NCBI GenBank assembly: GCA_964653485.1
Contig: CAZZFF010000077.1
Location: 1 to 30,702 of the forward strand
DNA length: 30,702 bases
From: CAVQND01 sp964653485
GTDB taxonomy: Bacteria; Verrucomicrobiota; Verrucomicrobiia; Limisphaerales; UBA8199
Direction of reading: 5' to 3'
Positions 8,143-15,292 of the stretch are shown piece after piece. Every line of letters begins with the position of its first letter. Positions within the stretch are counted from its first letter, which is position 1. A model generated the notes under the pieces. It was not told where the DNA came from. It ran no database searches and saw only the letters and a program-made list of their open reading frames with translations. A program made the position numbers and the translations under genes.

Positions 8143-11100
8143 ATGAGCTATAACGCCCGCTGGTTGGGTTGCTTGGCGGCCTTATCGATGGCCTGTGCGT
8201 CCCTGGGCGCCGTCCAGGACGGCCCGCCGGCGGTCATCCCCGACGTCGCCGCGCTGCACGGCGCGTTCGGCAACGAAGATGCCGAGGCATTTCGCGAGCC
8301 GCCCCGCGTTTTCCGTCCGGAGACCTGGTTTCACTTTATTGGCGGGAACGTCGCGAAGCCGGGCATCACGGCCGACTTGGAGGCAATCGCGCGGGCGGGT
8401 ATCGAGGGAATCCAACTCTTCCATGGCCAGTTCGGCGGCCCGTGGCCGGGCGTAGAACCCCAGATCAGGTGCCTCAGTCAGCCCTGGGATGACGCGGTGC
8501 ATCACGCGGCCGAGGAATGCCGCCGGCTTGGACTTCGCTTCACGATGCAGAACTGTCCAGGCTGGGCGATGGCCGGCGGACCTTGGATCACTCCGGATAA
8601 GGCGATGCGGCATCTGGTTTGGAGCCGCGCCGACGTGACCGGCGGCAGCGACCTCAGCCTGGCCCTGCCCCAACCCGAGCCCAGCCGGGAACCGTGGCGC
8701 GATTATCGGGAGGTCGCCGTGATGGCCTTTCCGACGCCGGACTCCGACACCGGCAAAGCCCTCCTGCCGGTGTCCATTCGGAGCAACCGTGAGAATCTGC
8801 CGTGGGAAAAGTGCTTCCGCAATGAGAAGGACGGGACAATTGTCTTGGAGCCGGGGAAGGAACCCGTCTGGGTCGAGGCCTCCTTTCAGGACGCGGTGAC
8901 GCTCCGCACAGTGGTGTTCCCTTCGGTTCAGGGCTTCAACCACCACTGGTGTTACGTTCCCGGCGTGACCATCACGGTGCAGGCTGTCCTGCCGGAGGGA
9001 CCGCGCGAGGTGGCGAAGCACGTGATGCCCCAGAGCAATTGGCAGGACAACATGCCGATCTCGCTGGCCTGCTCGGACGTACCCGCAAAGACCTACCGCA
9101 TCCTCATCGACCATCAACACACCCTGACGCTCTCCTCCCTCCAGCTCTTCACGGGAGCGCGCAAGAACAACTGGGAGGCCGAAGCTGCATGGTGTCTGCG
9201 CGGCCTGGACCGCGCGCCGCATCCTCAGCAGGCAAAGGCCGCTTGGCTCGATCCCGCGCGCATCGTTGATTTGACGGACAAAATGGATGCGCAGGGAACT
9301 CTCCGCTGGCAGGCCCCCCAGGGACGCTGGACGGTGCTGCGCTGGGGTCACGTCAACACCGGCAAACGCAACGGGCCGGCCCCGCCCGAAGCCACCGGAT
9401 GGGAATGCGATAAACTCTCCCCCTCCGGGGCGGAAGCCCACTTCGCAGGATACCTCGGACGGCTCGCCGCGAAAACCGGCCCGGTTGGCGGCGGCCTGAT
9501 GCAAGGGATGGTGCTCGATAGTTGGGAATGCGAGACGCAGACCTGGACGCCGGATATGGACCGGCAGTTCTCACGTTTGCGCGGCTACACGCTCCGTAAT
9601 TGGTTCCCAGCCCTCGCGGGGTATGTCGTCGGCGACCCCGAAACCACGGCGCGCTTCCTGCGCGATTGGAGGGTGACCATCAATGATCTCGTCGTGGAGA
9701 ACTTCTTCGGGCGCATGGAGGCGCTTGGACGCCAACACGGATTGACCATCTCGTTCGAGACCGCTCCGGGAGATGTCTTCCCCGCTGACATTCTGGAGTA
9801 TTACAAACACGCCGATGTCCCGATGTGCGAGTTCTGGCAGCCCAGAACCGAAGCGTTCGTGGGCAGTTTCGAGTTCAAGCCCGTCAAACCGTGCGTGTCC
9901 GCGGCCCGGATTTACGGCAAGCCGCGCGTTACCGCCGAAGCCTTCACCTCTTTCGACCTGACTTGGAAAGAACATCCCGGCATGCTCAAACCCGTCGTCG
10001 ATATTCACTTCGCCGAAGGCATCACCCACCTTGCACTCCATACCTACACCCATAACCCGCGCACTGACTTCCTGCCGCCGGGCACCTCGTTTGGCTCGGG
10101 CATCGGCACCCCGTTCCTCCGCGGCCAGACCTGGTGGCCGTACATGCCCGAATTCACGGCCTACCTGGCCCGCTGCGGCTATCTCCTCGAACGTGGCCGT
10201 CCGGTTTCCGACGTCCTCTGGTACTTGGGCGATGAGCAGGACCACAAACCCCGCCAGGATGCGCCCTTTCCGGCCGGCTACCGCTACGACTACTGCAATC
10301 CGGATGTCCTTCTCAACCGCTTGTCCGTGCGCGACGGCATGATTCTCACTCCGGAGGGCCTGCGCTATCGCCTCCTGTGGTTGCCGGATTGCCCCAGGAT
10401 GCTGCCCGAGACCCTGGAACGTCTGCTCTCCCTGGCCAAGGCGGGCGCCGCACTGGTTGGCGAACGCCCGCGCGGACTCGCGTCTCTGAGCGGCGGCGCC
10501 CGCTCTGGCGAACGGTTCCGCAACGCCGTCGAGGCCCTCTGGGGCCCGGAGGATAAACTGCCCGAAAACGGTTCTGCGAAAAGCGTGCGGTCGGTTGGAA
10601 AGGGAAGCGTCATCTTCGGGATGTCTTTGGGCGACGTCCTGCTGAAACTCGGCCTGGAACCCGACGTGCAAGGCGATGGCGTGGTCTGGACCCACCGCCA
10701 GGCCGATGGAGCCGACTGGTATTTCGTAGCCGCCCCGACGCCGCAAGGGTTTCGCGGCACGCTCCGCTTCCGCTCCGTCGGCGCCGTCGAGTTCTGGGAC
10801 CCGCTGTCCGGCCGCATGCGGCCCGCGGGTGTGGTGCGGCGAGAAGGCAAAACAAGTCTGGTCGCCCTCGATCTTCCTCCATCCGGCTCCGTGTTCGTCA
10901 TTTTCCGTGGAACCGACCGGGCCCCATCGAGCCGTATCGTCCGCATCGAGCACGACGGCCTCACCGTGGCCGACGCACGCGCCCCCTGCCTATTGACACC
11001 CGGCCCGCAGGTGGTTTCCGCCAGCTACGGCGATCCCGCAAATCCCGCCCGCCGCATGGATGTGACCCCCTTGGTCCGCCAGGACCTCTTGCGCGGCGCT

Positions 11101-11889
11101 CATGGAGTCACCGCCCAAAACGCCTGGGCGGGAGCTGACCCTGCCCCCCAGACACCTAAACGGCTCTTTGTCGTGATGCGCGCGCCCGGTGGAGAAGAGA
11201 AACACCTCGAAGCCGGGGAAGGCGAACCGCTGTCGCTGCTCGATCCGCTGCCGACACCGCCGCCGGCCTGTGAGACCCTCGATGGAAACAGCCGCCTGCT
11301 CGCCTGGCAGCCGGGCGTTTTCCGGGCTGCTCGGGAAGACGGAACCACCTGCGCCTGGGAAACCCGCGTCCCGCACAGCTTCCGACTGCCGGGTCCCTGG
11401 ACCCTCGCCTTTCCTCCTGGGTGGGGAGCACCCGAAGCCCTGCGGCTGGATAAGCTGTCGTCCTGGACAGAACTGGACCTTCCGCCAGAGGCCCGCGCTT
11501 TCTCCGGTACCGCCACCTATACGACTGAGTTCGAGATGAACCCTCTGGCGCCAGGCGCGCGCGTGGAACTCGACCTCGGGCGCGTCGAGGTCATCGCCGC
11601 GGCCCGTCTCAATGGCGAACCGGCCGGCATCCTCTGGTCACCGCCCTACCGGTTGGACATTACCCGGTTGTTGAAGCCGGGCCTCAACCGCTTGTCCGTG
11701 GATGTGACCGATACCTGGTTCAACCGATTGGCCTACGATGCCGGTCTCGACGAAAAAGCCCGCAAGACGTGGACCATCAGCGGTCCCGCCAAAGGAAGTT
11801 CCCCAGTGCCGGCAGGCCTCCTGGGGCCGGTGACAGTCCGGCTTGGCCAGGTCTTGATCCCGGCCGACGCGAAACCTTCTTCGCCCTGA
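8143..11889 (+). CDS. Exported GH106 alpha-L-rhamnosidase
   Basis: This 1248-residue protein has a signal peptide (residues 1-23, ending LGAVQ) and the GH106 N-terminal signature PETWFHFIGGNV, then ITADLEAIARAGIEGIQLFH and LRFTMQNCPGWAMAGGPW. Middle barrel motifs include LDSWECETQTW, ISFETAPGDVFPADILEYY, CEFWQP and TAEAFTSFDLTWKEHPG. The C-terminal part holds jelly-roll sandwich modules ending in VIAARLNGEPAG-like and GLNRLSVDVTDTWFNRL segments, as in other GH106 enzymes. GH106 members cleave terminal alpha-L-rhamnose from pectin side chains and other rhamnose-containing heteroglycans by an inverting mechanism, usually with calcium. The length is normal for the family. It starts three bases after the sialidase-like gene and ends eight bases before the alpha/beta hydrolase, so it is the middle of a tight operon. 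Confidence 0.93.
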   Translation: MSYNARWLGCLAALSMACASLGAVQDGPPAVIPDVAALHGAFGNEDAEAFREPPRVFRPETWFHFIGGNVAKPGITADLEAIARAGIEGIQLFHGQFGGPWPGVEPQIRCLSQPWDDAVHHAAEECRRLGLRFTMQNCPGWAMAGGPWITPDKAMRHLVWSRADVTGGSDLSLALPQPEPSREPWRDYREVAVMAFPTPDSDTGKALLPVSIRSNRENLPWEKCFRNEKDGTIVLEPGKEPVWVEASFQDAVTLRTVVFPSVQGFNHHWCYVPGVTITVQAVLPEGPREVAKHVMPQSNWQDNMPISLACSDVPAKTYRILIDHQHTLTLSSLQLFTGARKNNWEAEAAWCLRGLDRAPHPQQAKAAWLDPARIVDLTDKMDAQGTLRWQAPQGRWTVLRWGHVNTGKRNGPAPPEATGWECDKLSPSGAEAHFAGYLGRLAAKTGPVGGGLMQGMVLDSWECETQTWTPDMDRQFSRLRGYTLRNWFPALAGYVVGDPETTARFLRDWRVTINDLVVENFFGRMEALGRQHGLTISFETAPGDVFPADILEYYKHADVPMCEFWQPRTEAFVGSFEFKPVKPCVSAARIYGKPRVTAEAFTSFDLTWKEHPGMLKPVVDIHFAEGITHLALHTYTHNPRTDFLPPGTSFGSGIGTPFLRGQTWWPYMPEFTAYLARCGYLLERGRPVSDVLWYLGDEQDHKPRQDAPFPAGYRYDYCNPDVLLNRLSVRDGMILTPEGLRYRLLWLPDCPRMLPETLERLLSLAKAGAALVGERPRGLASLSGGARSGERFRNAVEALWGPEDKLPENGSAKSVRSVGKGSVIFGMSLGDVLLKLGLEPDVQGDGVVWTHRQADGADWYFVAAPTPQGFRGTLRFRSVGAVEFWDPLSGRMRPAGVVRREGKTSLVALDLPPSGSVFVIFRGTDRAPSSRIVRIEHDGLTVADARAPCLLTPGPQVVSASYGDPANPARRMDVTPLVRQDLLRGAHGVTAQNAWAGADPAPQTPKRLFVVMRAPGGEEKHLEAGEGEPLSLLDPLPTPPPACETLDGNSRLLAWQPGVFRAAREDGTTCAWETRVPHSFRLPGPWTLAFPPGWGAPEALRLDKLSSWTELDLPPEARAFSGTATYTTEFEMNPLAPGARVELDLGRVEVIAAARLNGEPAGILWSPPYRLDITRLLKPGLNRLSVDVTDTWFNRLAYDAGLDEKARKTWTISGPAKGSSPVPAGLLGPVTVRLGQVLIPADAKPSSP

Positions 11890-11912
11890 CATTCCCTATG
11901 CAAAGCTTGAAC

Positions 11913-12728
11913 ATGGCTTTCAAAGTCCTGGTGTGGTCCGTGTTCCTCGCCGCGTCCCTCGCCGCTGCGCGCGCCGGGGAGAGTTGGCCTGGCGAGAATC
12001 CCGACACGTGGCACGGTTTTGGCCGGCACAACTTCACGGTGGACGGCTGCCCGGCGTGGGTCGTCGAGCCGAAGCACGCAGCGCCGGGAAATCCGTGGAC
12101 GTGGTGCATGGAGTTTCCCGACGCTTTTACCGAGCGAACCGGTGTCCTGCAACTGCTCGAGAAGGGTTTTCACCACGTCCATATTGCCGTCGGCAACACT
12201 CATGGTTGTCCTGCGGCGGTGAACCACTTCGACGCTTTCTACAAAGTCCTCCAGGCCGGCGGCCTCGCAAAAAAGGGGACGCTCATCGGCATCAGCCGCG
12301 GTGGACTTTACGCTTACAACTTCGCCGCCCAATACCCCTCGCGCGTCGCGTGCATTTATGGCGATGCGCCGGTCTGTGATTTCAAGAGTTGGCCGGGCGG
12401 AAAGGGCAAAGGCAACGGCAGCCCCGGCGACTGGGCGGCCCTGCTCAGGAATTACGGTTTCAAGGACGAGGCGGAGGCGCTCTCCTACAACAAGAACCCT
12501 GTAGATGAACTCGCGCCGCTGGCCGCCGCGAAGGTCGCGCTGGTCCATGTCGTGGGCGACGCTGACAAGGTGGTGCCTCCGACGGAAAACACGCTCATCA
12601 TCGAGCAACGCTACAAGGATCTCGGGGGCAAGATTGTGGTCATTCACAAACCTGACTGCGATCACCACCCCCACGGCCTCGACAATCCGCAGCCGATCGT
12701 GGATTTCGTTCTCGAACACGCTCTATAG
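11913..12728 (+). CDS. Exported alpha/beta hydrolase (possible carbohydrate esterase)
   Basis: Two in-frame ATGs exist, at 11898 and 11913. The second begins directly with a signal peptide (MAFKVLVWSVFLAASLAAARA) and is preferred, giving 271 residues. The alpha/beta hydrolase fold is shown by the nucleophile elbow GISRGG (Ser128), a GDADKVVPP acid loop (Asp216 or Asp218), and a terminal DHHPHGL segment that would supply the catalytic His (252 or 254). The segment PWTWCMEFPDAF before the first helix may shape the oxyanion hole. Relatives are annotated as prolyl oligopeptidase-like or uncharacterised hydrolases. Placement just after a rhamnosidase and a sialidase-like gene suggests removal of acyl groups from the same glycan. 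That function is inference. Confidence 0.8.
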   Translation: MAFKVLVWSVFLAASLAAARAGESWPGENPDTWHGFGRHNFTVDGCPAWVVEPKHAAPGNPWTWCMEFPDAFTERTGVLQLLEKGFHHVHIAVGNTHGCPAAVNHFDAFYKVLQAGGLAKKGTLIGISRGGLYAYNFAAQYPSRVACIYGDAPVCDFKSWPGGKGKGNGSPGDWAALLRNYGFKDEAEALSYNKNPVDELAPLAAAKVALVHVVGDADKVVPPTENTLIIEQRYKDLGGKIVVIHKPDCDHHPHGLDNPQPIVDFVLEHAL

Positions 12729-12993
12729 GCTCATCCCATCCACCTGACGCGACGAGAGTTTCCGGGCGGCGCGCATTCCATCCTTGTCAAGCCTCCCCAA
12801 GTTTCATTAACACCCCGCTTCGGCGGGCTGTCACGCGCCCAGCGAACGAATGCCAACCGTTTTAACAGTTTCCTCGCTCCCGTATCTGCCGCCCTCGACG
12901 CCTTCAACAGCCCCTGAATTTGTTGGCGCGTCCCGCGGTTCGGAGGCACAATGGAGGGAGGATGGGGTCCACTCCCATCCGCGGTTTTAAACC

Positions 12994-13000
12994 AAAAGGA
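12994..13000 (+). promoter_or_regulatory. Shine-Dalgarno site of fbaB
   Basis: AAAAGGA lies directly before ATATGATG. The five-base spacing to the second ATG (13006) is acceptable, while two bases to the first (13003) is too short, so this site decides the start. Clear sites of this kind are rare elsewhere in the window. No convincing promoter was found in the 274-base gap upstream. Confidence 0.6.
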
Positions 13001-13005
13001 ATATG

Positions 13006-14067
13006 ATGACGACGATCGAAAAATATCTGGGAGACAAGGCCGACTATTTGTTGAACTTCAATCGCCCGAAGCTCCCCAAGGAGCGCCTGCATTTGCCGGG
13101 ACCGGATTTCGTGGACCGGATATTTGCGTCCTCGGACCGCAACAACCGTGTGCTGGTGAACCTCCAGCGGATTTACGGCCACGGGCGCTTGGGGGGCTCC
13201 GGTTACCTCTCCATCCTGCCGGTGGACCAGGGCATCGAGCACTCCGCCGGGGCGAGCTTCGCCAAGAACCCCGATTACTTCGATGCGGAGAATATCGTCC
13301 GGCTCGCCGTCGAGGGCGGGTGCAATGCCGTCGCTTCGACGTTCGGAGTCCTCGGCGCCGTGGCGCGGAAATACGCGGCTAGGATCCCGTTCCTGGTGAA
13401 GATCAACCATAACGAACTGCTGACCTACCCCAACAAGTTCGACCAGGTCATGTTCGGCACCGTAAAACAGGCGGTGGACATGGGCGCGGCGGCGGTCGGG
13501 GCTACGATCTACTTCGGTTCCGAGGAGAGCGGCCGCCAAATCGTCGAGGTTAGCCAGGCCTTTGCTCTGGCCCACGAGCTGGGCCTTGCCACCGTCCTGT
13601 GGTGTTATCTGCGCAACCCCGCTTTCAAGAAGGACAAGGACTATCACGTCTCTGCCGATCTGACCGGTCAGGCCAACCACCTCGGCGTCACCATCCAGGC
13701 GGACTTAATCAAACAGAAACTGCCCGAGAATAACGGCGGCTATGAGGCCATGAACACCGCGGGTTCGAGCTACGGCAAATTCGACAAACGCATGTACTCG
13801 GAGCTGGCCAGCGACCATCCGATCGATCTGTGCCGCTACCAGGTGGCCAATTGTTACATGGGACGCGCCGGCCTCATTAACAGCGGCGGAGCTTCCGGCA
13901 AGAACGACTTCGCCGAGGCCGTCGCCACGGCGGTGATCAACAAGCGGGCCGGCGGCACCGGTCTGATCACCGGGCGCAAGGCCTTTCAGCGCCCGATGAA
14001 GGAGGGAGTCGAGATCCTGCACGCCGTCCAGGATGTCTATCTCGCCCAGGAAGTCACCGTGGCCTGA
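13006..14067 (+). CDS. fbaB: Class I fructose-bisphosphate aldolase (FbaB/DhnA type)
   Basis: This cytoplasmic enzyme cleaves fructose 1,6-bisphosphate to glyceraldehyde 3-phosphate and dihydroxyacetone phosphate through a Schiff base. The product has 353 residues and matches the bacterial/archaeal FbaB family throughout: LSILPVDQGIEHSAG, NAVASTFGVLG, PFLVKINHNELL, IIYFG-like ATIYFGSE, the conserved DLIKQKLPENNGGY, NCYMGRAGLINSGG and GLITGRKAFQRP. ATGATG occurs at 13003-13008. AAGGA ends at 13000, leaving two bases to the first ATG and five to the second, so 13006 is the likelier start. The gene stands alone between a glycan-degradation operon and a methyltransferase gene. It could feed central metabolism with sugars freed by the neighbouring hydrolases. 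Confidence 0.94.
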   Translation: MTTIEKYLGDKADYLLNFNRPKLPKERLHLPGPDFVDRIFASSDRNNRVLVNLQRIYGHGRLGGSGYLSILPVDQGIEHSAGASFAKNPDYFDAENIVRLAVEGGCNAVASTFGVLGAVARKYAARIPFLVKINHNELLTYPNKFDQVMFGTVKQAVDMGAAAVGATIYFGSEESGRQIVEVSQAFALAHELGLATVLWCYLRNPAFKKDKDYHVSADLTGQANHLGVTIQADLIKQKLPENNGGYEAMNTAGSSYGKFDKRMYSELASDHPIDLCRYQVANCYMGRAGLINSGGASGKNDFAEAVATAVINKRAGGTGLITGRKAFQRPMKEGVEILHAVQDVYLAQEVTVA

Positions 14068-14370
14068 GCCGCGCAACCCGGTCCGTTTTGCTTTTGGCGC
14101 CTCCGAGTGGCTTATGAATCCTTGGGGGCGCAACTGTCCGCCGGCAGGGCCGCCGTGACGGCACAGGCCCGGGCGAGCCAGGACCAACCGACCCTGTTTC
14201 GTCGTTACACCAAAGGAGAATTCCCTTGGCCTGTCACATGTTGAAACAGGTCCCGCATTTCCATGGGCGTCAAGGGCAGACCATTCTTTCTCCGAGACGC
14301 CCCATACCGACACCCCGGCCCGGAGCGGCATCCGCTTTACCGCTTGAAACCGCGATCCACCGCTTGTAAA

Positions 14371-14376
14371 AGGTGA
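14371..14376 (+). promoter_or_regulatory. Shine-Dalgarno site of the methyltransferase
   Basis: AGGTGA, preceded by AAA, touches the first ATG of an ATGATG pair (14377 and 14380). Only the second ATG leaves a usable gap of about three to five bases from the core AGG, so 14380 is the likelier start. The rest of the 309-base gap 14068-14376 shows no gene or clear regulatory element. Confidence 0.5.
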
Positions 14377-14379
14377 ATG

Positions 14380-15168
14380 ATGAACAGACATTCATTGGAC
14401 TCCCGGCAATCGGCATCGGCGGCTCAGTTTGACCGGCAAAGTGACCGTTACGGCAAATCCCATATTCTGGCGAACACGCGGGACGTGGCGATGGGCTTGG
14501 AAGGTATTCCGGTCCCTGCGGAAGGCGCGGCGCTGGATGTGGCCACCGGCGGCGGACATACCGCGCTCTTTCTCGCCCGGCAGGGTTGGAAGGTGACCGC
14601 CGGAGACATCTCGCAGCGGATGCTGGAGAACGCGCGAAAACTCTGCGCGGAGGCCGGGTTCAGAGTTGAAACCCGGCTGTTTCCGGCTGAAGAAATGCCG
14701 TTTGCGGAAAGCTCGTTCGACCTCGTCACGGTCCGGGTGGCGCCGCACCACTTCAGTTCCCCGGAGAAATTTGCGCAGGAGACGGCGCGCGTGCTCAAGC
14801 GAGGCGGCCACTTCCTGGCGATTGACGGCAGTGTGCCTGATGATGATCCGGAAACCGAAGAATGGCTCCATCAGGTGGAGAAGTGGCACGACTCGACCCA
14901 CGGACGGTTGCTGTCGCGAAGGACATGGGAAGCGTTGTTGGCCGGCGCGGGGCTGAGGGTCGTCCGTTCCGAGTTGCACTCGTTCGAGCAGCCCGATGTG
15001 CATTGGTGGTTCGACACCTCAGCAACTCCGCCGGAAAGCCGGGAGAAGGTTCTTCACGCCGTGCGCACTGCCTCCGAGCACGTGCGACAAGCGCTCCGCC
15101 TCGAAGACAAAAACGGCAAGATCACCTGGTGGTGGCCACGGCTGACGCTCCTGGCCGCGAAGAGCTGA
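14380..15168 (+). CDS. Class I SAM-dependent methyltransferase (UbiE-like)
   Basis: The product has 262 residues with a Rossmann-type methyltransferase core. Motif I is ALDVATGGGHTALFLA (about residues 51-66), motif II includes VTAGDISQRMLENAR with the ribose-binding Asp, and SFDLVTVRVAPHHF with RVLKRGGHFLAIDGSVPDDD are motifs IV-VI of the methyltransferase_11/UbiE group. An N-terminal AAQFDRQSDRYGKSHI helix is typical of small-molecule methyltransferases. The C-terminal part after residue 150 (DTSATPPESREK) is a cap that I cannot tie to a substrate. There is no signal peptide, so it is cytoplasmic. It lies 312 bases after fbaB and converges on the NHL gene, so it is probably a single-gene unit. 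The substrate is unknown. Confidence 0.88.
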   Translation: MNRHSLDSRQSASAAQFDRQSDRYGKSHILANTRDVAMGLEGIPVPAEGAALDVATGGGHTALFLARQGWKVTAGDISQRMLENARKLCAEAGFRVETRLFPAEEMPFAESSFDLVTVRVAPHHFSSPEKFAQETARVLKRGGHFLAIDGSVPDDDPETEEWLHQVEKWHDSTHGRLLSRRTWEALLAGAGLRVVRSELHSFEQPDVHWWFDTSATPPESREKVLHAVRTASEHVRQALRLEDKNGKITWWWPRLTLLAAKS

Positions 15169-15292
15169 CGACAGCCCATGGTTCCGCCCGCCTCGGACGC
15201 TCCAATCGCCTCTCCGAGATCGTTGGCGGAGGTGAAATGAAAGCGGACGTTGGGCGAGGCTGTCGCGGCCTGAAGGCGGCGTTCACCATCAC

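Noticed and set aside
8182..9504. Minus-strand open frame of 440 codons inside the GH106 gene
   Set aside because: Antisense shadow caused by high GC; GH106 motifs lie continuously on the plus strand.
9571..10953. Minus-strand open frame of 460 codons inside the GH106 gene
   Set aside because: Same reason: no recognisable domain and full overlap with a well-supported gene.
12784..12812. TTGTCA as the -35 of an fbaB promoter
   Set aside because: No acceptable -10 hexamer at 16-18 bp; best matches are three of six bases.
12814..12827. CCCGC-TTCG-GCGGG hairpin as a terminator of the alpha/beta hydrolase operon
   Set aside because: The stem is stable with a UUCG-type loop, but no U-run follows on either strand.
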